NCBI GenBank assembly: GCA_903881265.1
Contig: CAIRSV010000048.1
Coordinates: 1 to 9,081 of the forward strand
DNA from: an uncultured Bacteroidota bacterium
GTDB taxonomy: Bacteria > Bacteroidota > Bacteroidia > Chitinophagales > Chitinophagaceae
Direction: 5' to 3'
DNA length: 9,081 bases
Every line of letters starts with the position of its first letter. Position 1 is the stretch's first letter. Below the pieces are notes generated by a model, which had not been told where the DNA came from, made no database searches, and saw only the letters and a list, made by a program, of their open reading frames with translations. The position numbers were made by a program, and so were the translations under genes. This document shows positions 1 through 7,185 of the stretch, one piece after another.

Positions 1-1263
1 CTCACTACCAATGCTTTTGAAAATGCAGAGATTGACGATCTTCGAAGAGCTTGTGAAAATGTATCGGGCAAAGATTTGCGTCCGTTCTTTAATCAGTGGT
101 TCTTAAAAGGTGGTCACCCTTCAATCGAAATCAGGTATGATTATATCGACTCGACCAAACTCGTTGCTGTAACGATTGAGCAAAAGCAGTCTAAAGAGAT
201 TGGCTTATTTACGTTCCCGCTTAAATTTAAGGTGACACAGGCAGGAAAGACTACTAATTTTACCTTTGATATCAGTAAACGAGTAGAGACGTTTTATGTC
301 CGTAGAATTGATAATGAGGTAGCTGAATATCCAAATGTGTTTGTCGATCCTGACGGTACATTCATTGGCGAAATAAAGGATAATAAACCCTTTATTAATC
401 ATATCAAGTCGTATTACAGCGCTGTAAATTATATCGAGAAATTTCGTTCACTGAAGGAATTGAATACAATGCAAGCCACGATTGATACGGCCCGCTCTGT
501 TATTCTGCATGCGGTCAGCGATGCTAATCCTGATATTCGAGCGAAGGCAATTGAATGGATAAATTGGTCGGATGAACGAAATTCATCTGTAGGCCTTGAG
601 CAATTAATTCGATTGGCTAAAACCGATTCTTCGACGATCGTCAGAGTAAAAGCCACGGCGCAATTGGCGCAACTAACGAAGGCTTCTCTGTTGAACATAT
701 TGTTGTTTCAAACGAATGATTCGTCTTATTCAGTGGCAGCTAAGGCATTGCGAGGTGTTTATAGAATAAACCGCGAGGAGGCCTTAAGGCGTTGTAATGA
801 ATTGGAGCGTGATGCCCGACGCGATTTGTTTACGCAGATTTCGTCTATCTATGCAAGTGCCGGTAGCAAGATGAACGCAGGTTTTTTTGAAACAACTATG
901 ATGAAAGTACCTGGGCGGGCTCGTGCTTCGTTGATAGATGATTATGCAGATTTTTGCGCGCGCCTTAATGTAGATGAAGTGTTTTCTAAAGCAATTACAA
1001 TTCTAACCGATCGCGCAGAAAATGACGGTAATGGTCTTGTTAGGGTAACCGCAATAGGCGCATTAAACTCGTTTTGTCAGAAACAACAAGCTGACAATGA
1101 CAATCAAAAGGATGCGGTAAAAAAAGCAGAACGTCAGATTGCGATCACCTCATTTAAACAGAAGATACAACTCATTGTCGATCAGGAAAAGGAATCAAGT
1201 ATCGTAGAACTATTTAAGCTTCGAGGACTGACGCAGACACATGACATTCGTGAAGATCGATAG
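1..1263 (+). CDS. M1-family zinc aminopeptidase, C-terminal part (5' truncated)
   Basis: The frame is open from base 1 to the TAG at 1261-1263, so the gene enters from the left and 420 residues are visible. A TTG at 76 is an internal codon, not the start. Visible residues 20-46 (VSGKDLRPFFNQWFLKGG, then HPSIEIRYDY) match the end of the M1 (gluzincin) catalytic domain and the beginning of the beta-sandwich that follows it. The rest, roughly residues 140-400, is helical and HEAT-like, with repeated pieces such as DANPDIRAKAIEWI and STIVRVKATAQLAQL. This is the arrangement of the large M1 aminopeptidases of Bacteroidota, which remove N-terminal amino acids from peptides. The HExxH zinc motif and GxMEN motif should lie upstream and cannot be checked, so activity is inferred from family. 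The gene converges on rplY. No strong plus-strand terminator is seen, although the hairpin at 1339-1364 could act weakly in this direction. Confidence 0.88.
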   Translation, partial: LTTNAFENAEIDDLRRACENVSGKDLRPFFNQWFLKGGHPSIEIRYDYIDSTKLVAVTIEQKQSKEIGLFTFPLKFKVTQAGKTTNFTFDISKRVETFYVRRIDNEVAEYPNVFVDPDGTFIGEIKDNKPFINHIKSYYSAVNYIEKFRSLKELNTMQATIDTARSVILHAVSDANPDIRAKAIEWINWSDERNSSVGLEQLIRLAKTDSSTIVRVKATAQLAQLTKASLLNILLFQTNDSSYSVAAKALRGVYRINREEALRRCNELERDARRDLFTQISSIYASAGSKMNAGFFETTMMKVPGRARASLIDDYADFCARLNVDEVFSKAITILTDRAENDGNGLVRVTAIGALNSFCQKQQADNDNQKDAVKKAERQIAITSFKQKIQLIVDQEKESSIVELFKLRGLTQTHDIREDR

Positions 1264-1333
1264 GAAAGGACTTAAGGTAGAGAAGATAGACGAACGTGTT
1301 TTTCAATTACTCAACTCCTTGTTAGAATAGAAT

Positions 1334-1364
1334 AAAAAAAGAGCAAGACGTTCATCTTGCTCTT
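1334..1364 (-). terminator. Intrinsic terminator of rplY
   Basis: A perfect 10-bp stem, AAGAGCAAGA (1339-1348) with TCTTGCTCTT (1355-1364), encloses a 6-base loop. Read on the minus strand it is followed at once by seven T (the A run at 1334-1340, which overlaps the stem base). It lies about 20 bases past the rplY stop. On the plus strand the stem is followed only by TT then GG, so it should end M1 peptidase transcripts less well. Confidence 0.85.
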
Positions 1365-1385
1365 GGTATTGAATATTGTCAATGT

Positions 1386-1970
1386 TTATTTCTTGGCTTT
1401 TGCAGCATCGGTAGCTTCTTGTTTCAACGCACGTGTTGTAACAACAGCTGCGACAGGAATACGTTTGTTATGCAAGATTTCTGCGCCTTCGTATTGAATA
1501 TCTTCGATACGTAAGTTACGGCCGATTTCAAGACTTGTGATATCAACTTCAATCGCTGATCTCAAATTTTCTGGTTTCGTTCGTACTTTCACAGTGCTCA
1601 TTTTGATTTCAAAACGTCCACCTTCTTTCACTCCTTTTGATACACCTACAAATTTTAAAGGTACACTCGCATTGACAGGCTTACCCTGAACCAATTCAAG
1701 AAAATCAACGTGAGATACTTCGTCAGTCGTTTTGTTATACTGCAAATCCTTCAGGATGCATGTATATTTTTTTCCGCCAATATTTATTTCCGCCTGGTTA
1801 AACTCAGGTGTGTAAATAATGGGTTTTAATTCCTTTGGCGTGGCCGTAAAATGGATGTTTTCAGAACCTCCATAAATTACACCAGGCACTTTTCCCTCAG
1901 AACGAACGTGGCCTGTAGCCTTTTTGCCAAACTCGCTTCTGAGTTGTCCTTCGATTGTAATTAATTTCAT
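1386..1970 (-). CDS. rplY: 50S ribosomal protein L25, long general stress protein Ctc type
   Basis: A 194-residue protein of the L25/TL5/Ctc family, which binds 5S rRNA in the central protuberance of the large ribosomal subunit. The N-terminal 5S-binding domain (about residues 1-93) begins MKLITIEGQLRSEFGKKAT, has the family signature RSEGKVPGVIYGG (23-35), and ends in SHVDFLEL (86-93). The C-terminal beta domain of the long Ctc/TL5 form (about 95-185) contains VNASVPLKFVG and GRNLRIEDI. A lysine/alanine-rich tail (DAAKAKK) finishes the protein. The frame stays open upstream to an ATG at 2054, but residues from M29 onward match the family start, so the ATG at 1968-1970 is chosen. No Shine-Dalgarno sequence precedes it; the leader is A/T-rich. 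The gene appears monocistronic: it has its own terminator downstream, and rpoC points the other way upstream. Confidence 0.95.
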   Translation of the reverse strand: MKLITIEGQLRSEFGKKATGHVRSEGKVPGVIYGGSENIHFTATPKELKPIIYTPEFNQAEINIGGKKYTCILKDLQYNKTTDEVSHVDFLELVQGKPVNASVPLKFVGVSKGVKEGGRFEIKMSTVKVRTKPENLRSAIEVDITSLEIGRNLRIEDIQYEGAEILHNKRIPVAAVVTTRALKQEATDAAKAKK

Positions 1971-2034
1971 ATAAAAAGCTGTTTTATAGACTCTGTTTGT
2001 CTTTTTGTTTAGATGTACTTTCCCGAAAGGGGCG

Positions 2035-2042
2035 CAAAGTAA
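2035..2042 (-). promoter_or_regulatory. Possible -7 promoter element for rplY
   Basis: On the minus strand TTACTTTG (followed by C) differs by one base from the Bacteroidota -7 consensus TAnnTTTG. It would give a leader of about 60 bases before the rplY ATG. No TTTG is found at the expected -33 spacing, so only half the promoter is recognisable. The leader also contains CCC-TTTC-GGG, which could form a small hairpin. Confidence 0.3.
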
Positions 2043-2238
2043 CAAAAATCTCATCTAAAAACGGCGATTTATTTTCAGATTTTTTAATGCTATTCTGTTT
2101 AATGGCCGGTCTGCAAACCAGCATAGTGCCCATACGAGCATGGCGTAGTCATTGAAAAGAGTGGGAAGCCTGAAAAAAAATCTAGTGGTCAATGAGGCTA
2201 TTTTAAAATTATTGAACTACATTCGCAGCCTGTTTTTC

Positions 2239-2409
2239 TGTGGCTACATTAAGATTTATTCCTTTTATTTCAACTACCGGCATCAACTGATAGGCTCAGT
2301 TGCACTTTCTATGTGTTTTAAAATGCGTTTTTGAAGTCTCAAAATAAATAGCTTGTAGCCTTATTCTTCGGGATAGAATTGATATTCAGTTGCCTCTGTT
2401 GTAGCCACA
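2239..2409. repeat. Spaced 10-bp inverted repeat
   Basis: TGTGGCTACA at 2239-2248 is the exact reverse complement of TGTAGCCACA at 2400-2409, with 151 bases between them. A third partial copy, TTGTAGCC, occurs at 2353-2360 in the same orientation as TTGTAGCC at 2399-2406. The function is unknown. The arms may be protein-binding sites, or may simply reflect two short frames that both encode Val-Ala-Thr on the minus strand. Confidence 0.5.
2284..2302. repeat. Perfect short palindrome in the rpoC upstream region
   Basis: CAACTGA (2284-2290) and TCAGTTG (2296-2302) are exact reverse complements around the 5-base spacer TAGGC. No T run follows on either strand, so it does not look like an intrinsic terminator. 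A dyad of this size about 190 bases before rpoC could be an operator or an RNA hairpin, but nothing in the window identifies a regulator. Confidence 0.5.
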
Positions 2410-2494
2410 TCATGACTGATATTGTTCTTGTGTCCCGTTGACGGCATAACAGAGATGCATTATTGCAAACTAAATTTTAAACGAAAAAATTAGT

Positions 2495-5400
2495 ATGAGT
2501 ACAAAAAGAAATTCGAAGTCCACGTCTACTGCATTCAACAAAATTACCATCACATTAGCCTCCCCGGATTCTATTCTGGACAGAAGTTTTGGCGAGGTGT
2601 TGAAGCCTGAAACCATCAATTACCGTACATACAAACCGGAACGTGATGGTCTTTTTTGTGAAAAGATATTCGGACCGATGAAGGATTACGAATGTTATTG
2701 CGGCAAATACAAGCGTATCCGATACAAAGGAATTGTTTGTGACCGTTGTGGCGTTGAAGTGACAGAAAAGAAAGTACGTCGTGAGCGTATGGGGCATATC
2801 AAATTGGTGGTGCCTGTTGTTCATATTTGGTACTTTAAGTCATTACCAAACAAGATTGGTTATATATTAGGTACAGGTTCCAAGAAATTGGAAATGATTG
2901 TATACTATGAAAGATATTGTGTCATTCAAGGTGGCGAAGCGGATGCGATGATACGCGCTGCGCTTTCGATGAAGGAGACTGAAAATACTGAATTAGCCTT
3001 GATTTCTGAAGATGAATACTTGGATATTCTAGATAAATTGCCGAAGGAAAATCAAATGCTGAGCGATGATGATCCGAACAAGTTTATCGCTAAAATGGGT
3101 GCTGAAGCTATTCAGGCCTTATTGTCTCGAATTGATTTAGATAAATTGTCATACGAATTACGTAATGCCGCTGCGTTCGAAACATCACAACAACGTAAGG
3201 CAGAAGCCTTGAAGCGTTTGAGTATTGTGGAAGCGTTCCGTGAGGCAAACTCGCATATCGAAAACAAGCCTGAATGGATGGTGATGCAGTATGTACCTGT
3301 TATACCTCCTGAATTACGTCCATTGGTTCCATTGGATGGCGGTCGTTTCGCATCATCAGATTTGAATGATCTCTATCGTCGTGTGATTATCCGTAATAAT
3401 CGTTTGAAACGATTGCTTGAAATCAAAGCACCTGAGGTGATCCTTCGTAATGAAAAAAGGATGTTGCAAGAAGCCGTTGATAGCTTAATGGATAACTCAC
3501 GTAAATCAAATGCTGTAAAAGCTGAAGGTGGTCGTGCGTTGAAATCATTGTCTGATGTACTGAAAGGTAAACAAGGGCGTTTCCGTCAGAACTTGCTTGG
3601 TAAACGTGTCGATTATTCTGGTCGTTCGGTTATCGTGGTAGGGCCTGAATTGAAATTACACGAATGCGGTCTTCCTAAAGACATGGCAGCGGAATTGTTC
3701 AAGCCATTTGTTATTCGTAAATTGATTGAACGTGGTATCGTGAAAACCGTCAAAAGCGCTAAGAAATTAGTTGAGCGCAAAGAAGCGGTGATTTGGGATA
3801 TCCTTGAAAATATATTAAAAGGTCATCCGATCTTATTGAATCGTGCCCCTACGCTTCACCGTTTGTCTATTCAAGCCTTCCAACCTAAATTGATTGAAGG
3901 AAAGGCGATACAATTACATCCGTTGGTGTGTTCGTCATTCAATGCCGATTTCGATGGTGATCAAATGGCCGTGCACGTACCGTTGAGCAATGCTGCAATT
4001 CTAGAAGCCCAGTTATTGATGCTAGCTTCTCATAATATCTTGAACCCTCAAAATGGTACACCAATTACCCTTCCTTCTCAGGACATGGTATTGGGGCTGT
4101 ATTATTTATCCAAGGGCAAACGTAATATTCCAACTGAAGCAGTCAAAGGAGAAGGAATGCGTTTCTATAATGCCGACGAGGTGATCATTGCCTTGAATGA
4201 AAACGTCGTTGACTTGCACGCTTGGATTAAAGTGAAAGCAAATGTGCGTGAAGATGATGGAACGATTGTTCAAAAAACAATTGAAACCACTGTAGGTCGT
4301 GTAATGTTTAACTTACACACACCTGAAAAAGTTGGTTTCATTAATGAGTTACTGACGAAGAAATCATTGCGAACTATCATTGGTGAAATCATTAAATTTA
4401 CTGATATCCCAACAACGGTAAAATTCCTTGACGATATCAAAGGATTAGGATTCAGAACGGCCTTCAGAGGTGGTCTGTCGTTTAACCCTGAGGATTTGAT
4501 CGTGCCTGAAATCAAGCAACAAATGCTGGATGCAGCAAGTGCTGAGGTTGAAGAAGTTTGGGATAACTATAATATGGGTCTTATCACAAACAATGAGCGT
4601 TACAATCAGATCATTGACGTTTGGAGTCGTGTTGATACGAGAGTAACAGAAACGTTGATTCGTGAGATGGCAGCCGATAAGCAAGGCTTCAACTCAGTGT
4701 ACATGATGCTTGATAGTGGAGCGCGTGGTAGTAAACAACAAATTAAACAACTTTCTGGTATCAGGGGATTGATGGCTAAACCTCGTAAGAGCGGAAGCAC
4801 AGGTTCTGAGATCATTGAAAACCCAATCTTGTCAAACTTCAAAGACGGTCTAAACGTATTGGAGTACTTTATCTCTACGCATGGTGCCCGTAAGGGTCTT
4901 GCGGATACGGCCTTGAAAACGGCGGATGCAGGTTACTTGACACGTCGATTAGTGGATGTGGCGCAGGATGTAATTGTTCGTGAAGTTGATTGTGGTACAC
5001 TTCGTGGTATCGCTACATCAGCCTTGAAAGAGAACGATGATATCGTAGAACCATTATTAGATCGTATCGTTGGTCGAACGTCATTGCATGATTTATTTGA
5101 TTCGAAAGGAAATCTCTTGGTTTCAGCGGGTGAAGAAATTACGCATTTCCACGGTGAAGCCATTGAAAGTGCTGGTATCGAATCCGTTGAAATTCGCTCT
5201 GTCTTGACGTGCGAAAGCAAACGTGGTACTTGTGCTAAATGTTATGGTATCAACTTGGCAACAGGTAAGATGGCCCAATCGGGTGATGCAGTTGGTATTA
5301 TCGCTGCGCAGTCAATTGGTGAGCCGGGTACACAGCTGACACTTCGTACCTTCCACGTGGGTGGTGCGGCAAGTTCATCTGCGATTGATTCGCAAATGGT

Positions 5401-6814
5401 GGCTAAGTTTGACGGTAAGATCGAATTCGATAGCGTTCGTACCACTAAATTCAATACAAAAGAAGGTGATGAGCAAGTGATCGTCATCACTCGTATGGGT
5501 GAAATGCGTATCGTAGATGAAGAAGGGACTGTATTAGTTACAAGTGAAATTCCGTATGGTTCTACATTGAAAGTGAAGAACAACCAAAAACTGAAAAAAG
5601 GTGATGAAATCTGTTCATGGGATCCGTTCAATGCGGTGATCATTTCTGAAATTTCAGGTAAGGTTCGTTTTGAGAGCGTCATTGACGGTATTACCTTCCG
5701 TGAAGAAGCTGACGAACAATCAGGTCTTCGTGAAAAAGTAATTATTGAGACAAAAGACAAAACTAAAATTCCTGCTATCTTGATTGAAGGCAAGGAAAAT
5801 AAAAATTATAACGTGCCGGTTGGCTCGCATCTAATCATCAATGATGGCGATACGATACAAAGCGGACAGATTTTGGTGAAGATTCCTCGTATCATGGGAC
5901 GTTCCCGAGATATCACGGGAGGTCTTCCGCGTGTAACTGAATTGTTCGAAGCACGTAACCCGTCTAACCCAGCTGTTGTGGCTGAGATTGATGGTGTGGT
6001 GACCTTCGGCGGTGTTAAACGTGGTAACCGTGAAATCAGCATCGAAAGTAAAGATGGCATCATCAAGAAATACTTGGTGCCATTGACCAAGCATATCATT
6101 GTACAAGAAGGCGATTATATCAAAGCCGGTACACCGTTAAGTGATGGTTCGACAACCCCTTCAGATATCCTCGCCATCAAAGGACCTTTCGCGGTGCAAG
6201 AATATTTGGTGAATGAAATTCAAGAGGTCTATCGATTACAAGGTGTAAAAATCAATGATAAGCACATCGAGGTAATTGTGCGTCAGATGATGCGTAAAGT
6301 AACGATCGAAGATCAGGGCGATACTAAATTCCTTGAAGGGGATGTGGTTGACAAACTCGAATTCCAAGAAGAGAACGACTGGATCTTTGATAAAGTGGTA
6401 GTGACTGATAGCGGAAGCTCAGAGAAGTTATTGCCTGGACAAATTATCACATTGCGTGAGATCAGAGAAGAAAACTCAGGTTTACGTCGTGCCGATAAGA
6501 CCTTGGTTCAATATCGTAATGCACAGCCTGCGACATCAAGTCCTAACTTGTTGGGTATCACGAAGGCCTCGTTGGGTACCTTCTCGTGGATATCAGCCGC
6601 TTCGTTCCAAGAAACTACGAAAGTACTTTCTCAGGCAGCGATTGCAGGTAAATCTGATTACATGTGGGGCTTGAAAGAGAATGTTATCACAGGTAATCTA
6701 ATCCCTGCCGGTACCGGTATGAAAGAGTTTGATAACTTTATCGTTGGTAGCAAGGATGAATACGAAATACTACAAAACTCTAAAGAACTACTTCAGTTCG
6801 ACGACGAGGAATAG
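2495..6814 (+). CDS. rpoC: DNA-directed RNA polymerase subunit beta-prime, complete
   Basis: The 1439-residue catalytic beta-prime subunit of RNA polymerase is complete, close to the E. coli length (about 1407). Zinc site 1 is C67, C69, C82 and C85. The switch region motif LGKRVDYSGRSV is at about 368-379. The absolutely conserved catalytic loop NADFDGDQ starts at N483, with D485, D487 and D489 as Mg2+ ligands. The bridge-helix region contains ADTALKTADAGYLTRR. Zinc site 2 is C833, C906, C913 and C916. The trigger loop contains GEPGTQLTLRTFHVGG (E943). Between the trigger-loop halves, a beta-rich stretch of about 160-170 residues (roughly 965-1135, ending before DITGGLPRV at 1139) fits an SI3-type insertion. 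The C-terminal segment from NLLGITKASL (1351 on) is intact, and the protein ends in acidic FDDEE. The start MSTKRNSKST fits Bacteroidota homologues. No frameshift or missing residue was seen. Unusually, rpoB is not upstream. Confidence 0.98.
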   Translation: MSTKRNSKSTSTAFNKITITLASPDSILDRSFGEVLKPETINYRTYKPERDGLFCEKIFGPMKDYECYCGKYKRIRYKGIVCDRCGVEVTEKKVRRERMGHIKLVVPVVHIWYFKSLPNKIGYILGTGSKKLEMIVYYERYCVIQGGEADAMIRAALSMKETENTELALISEDEYLDILDKLPKENQMLSDDDPNKFIAKMGAEAIQALLSRIDLDKLSYELRNAAAFETSQQRKAEALKRLSIVEAFREANSHIENKPEWMVMQYVPVIPPELRPLVPLDGGRFASSDLNDLYRRVIIRNNRLKRLLEIKAPEVILRNEKRMLQEAVDSLMDNSRKSNAVKAEGGRALKSLSDVLKGKQGRFRQNLLGKRVDYSGRSVIVVGPELKLHECGLPKDMAAELFKPFVIRKLIERGIVKTVKSAKKLVERKEAVIWDILENILKGHPILLNRAPTLHRLSIQAFQPKLIEGKAIQLHPLVCSSFNADFDGDQMAVHVPLSNAAILEAQLLMLASHNILNPQNGTPITLPSQDMVLGLYYLSKGKRNIPTEAVKGEGMRFYNADEVIIALNENVVDLHAWIKVKANVREDDGTIVQKTIETTVGRVMFNLHTPEKVGFINELLTKKSLRTIIGEIIKFTDIPTTVKFLDDIKGLGFRTAFRGGLSFNPEDLIVPEIKQQMLDAASAEVEEVWDNYNMGLITNNERYNQIIDVWSRVDTRVTETLIREMAADKQGFNSVYMMLDSGARGSKQQIKQLSGIRGLMAKPRKSGSTGSEIIENPILSNFKDGLNVLEYFISTHGARKGLADTALKTADAGYLTRRLVDVAQDVIVREVDCGTLRGIATSALKENDDIVEPLLDRIVGRTSLHDLFDSKGNLLVSAGEEITHFHGEAIESAGIESVEIRSVLTCESKRGTCAKCYGINLATGKMAQSGDAVGIIAAQSIGEPGTQLTLRTFHVGGAASSSAIDSQMVAKFDGKIEFDSVRTTKFNTKEGDEQVIVITRMGEMRIVDEEGTVLVTSEIPYGSTLKVKNNQKLKKGDEICSWDPFNAVIISEISGKVRFESVIDGITFREEADEQSGLREKVIIETKDKTKIPAILIEGKENKNYNVPVGSHLIINDGDTIQSGQILVKIPRIMGRSRDITGGLPRVTELFEARNPSNPAVVAEIDGVVTFGGVKRGNREISIESKDGIIKKYLVPLTKHIIVQEGDYIKAGTPLSDGSTTPSDILAIKGPFAVQEYLVNEIQEVYRLQGVKINDKHIEVIVRQMMRKVTIEDQGDTKFLEGDVVDKLEFQEENDWIFDKVVVTDSGSSEKLLPGQIITLREIREENSGLRRADKTLVQYRNAQPATSSPNLLGITKASLGTFSWISAASFQETTKVLSQAAIAGKSDYMWGLKENVITGNLIPAGTGMKEFDNFIVGSKDEYEILQNSKELLQFDDEE

Positions 6815-6839
6815 TATCAAGATACGCTTTAAACAAATC

Positions 6840-6868
6840 AGGCCTGGTCGAAAGACTGGGCCTTTTTT
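6840..6868 (+). terminator. Intrinsic terminator of rpoC
   Basis: AGGCCTGGTC (6840-6849), the tetraloop GAAA (6850-6853) and GACTGGGCCT (6854-6863) form a 10-bp stem if two G-T wobbles are allowed. A run of six T (6863-6868) follows directly. It starts 26 bases after the rpoC stop, a textbook rho-independent terminator for that transcript. Confidence 0.88.
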
Positions 6869-7030
6869 AACTTTAGGCGTAAGGGGTAGGGAGTACGTTG
6901 GGTTTTTGAAGTTACCCGTCGTTGAAAGGGTAAACTAAAGGTTGCCGTTTCTACCGTCATTTTCATAAAGCAATTCGAACCTCATGTTTTACATGTTCGC
7001 AAGGCTGAATTTATACATGATTGGTTGATA
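6869..7030. other. Intergenic spacer with small hairpins after rpoC
   Basis: No credible gene is seen here. Two small dyads are visible. TTACCC (6912-6917) pairs with GGGTAA (6928-6933) around a 10-base loop. CATGT (6983-6987) pairs with ACATG (6991-6995) around TTT, with CGAA (6976-6979) and TTCG (6996-6999) extending the stem across a 3-base bulge. They lie between the rpoC terminator and the structured element that begins near 7031, and could be part of that RNA or chance. Confidence 0.35.
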
Positions 7031-7159
7031 CGGAGCGGCGACAGGGATTGCAGCGGAAATCAAATCGGCTTCCTTCGACTCATTACAAGAGGTTGTCACA
7101 CAGGTGTGAAGGAAGGCGATTTATTGTAGCATAAAGCCCGGCCCGAAGGGGGCGCTACA
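7031..7159 (+). ncRNA. Candidate structured noncoding RNA or repeated intergenic element
   Basis: Three nested structural parts are visible. First, GATT (7046-7049) can pair with AATC (7058-7061) around a GCAGCGGA loop, within CAGGGATTGCAGCGGAAATC. Second, a 15-bp stem with one mismatch pairs AAATCGGCTTCCTTC (7062-7076) with GAAGGAAGGCGATTT (7108-7122). Third, TGTAGC (7125-7130) pairs with GCTACA (7154-7159), enclosing AAAGCCCGGCCCGAAGGGGGC, which can form a GC-rich inner stem. From memory, intergenic elements with a GGGAT-G-AGCGG box, a variable hairpin and an AGCCCG-CCCG-GGG box recur in Bacteroidota genomes. They may correspond to the Flavo-1 RNA family, but the name is not verified. Strand is assigned from the motif order on plus. 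The element lies in the convergent gap between rpoC and the sigma gene, and could also act as a terminator-like structure for the latter. Confidence 0.5.
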
Positions 7160-7185
7160 GCAGACTAAAAAAAGAAAAAGGAGGA

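Larger units (their letters stand above)
2055..2494. other. Intergenic region between divergent rplY and rpoC
   Basis: This stretch of about 440 bases lies upstream of rpoC, where the 3' end of rpoB would normally be expected. No trace of rpoB (for example its usual C-terminal motifs) is seen in any frame, and no tRNA is evident. It must hold the rpoC promoter unless transcription enters from outside. However, no good TTTG-N19-TAnnTTTG pair was found on the plus strand; only weak candidates such as TATTCTTC near 2361 were seen. The rpoC leader (ACGAAAAAATTAGT before the ATG) is A-rich with no Shine-Dalgarno sequence. The stretch contains inverted repeats (2239-2248 with 2400-2409; 2284-2302) and several short minus-strand frames with coding-like composition (see findings). 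None of these frames is called as a gene. Confidence 0.6.

Noticed and set aside
1971..2054. 28-residue upstream extension of rplY starting at an ATG at 2054
   Set aside because: The extension does not resemble the L25 family N-terminus, would cover the likely promoter, and the family start MKLITIEGQ is at 1970.
2101..2160. Possible tRNA-like segment with paired GC-rich arms near 2106-2141
   Set aside because: Only one short hairpin forms; no acceptor stem, T-loop or anticodon arrangement could be built.
2152..2334. 60-codon plus-strand open frame starting with TTG in the gap before rpoC
   Set aside because: It has a non-ATG start, a low-complexity composition rich in Phe/Tyr/Leu, no recognisable domain and no upstream signals; A/T-rich noncoding DNA readily gives such frames.
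5242..5793. 183-codon minus-strand open frame inside rpoC
   Set aside because: It is antisense to highly conserved rpoC sequence (trigger loop and insertion) and rich in Ser/Ile/Thr as expected for a mirror frame; no family recognised. The other antisense frames inside rpoC were dismissed for the same reason.
6729..6938. 69-codon plus-strand frame crossing the end of rpoC
   Set aside because: It overlaps the rpoC coding end and runs straight through the rpoC terminator hairpin, so it is not a plausible gene.
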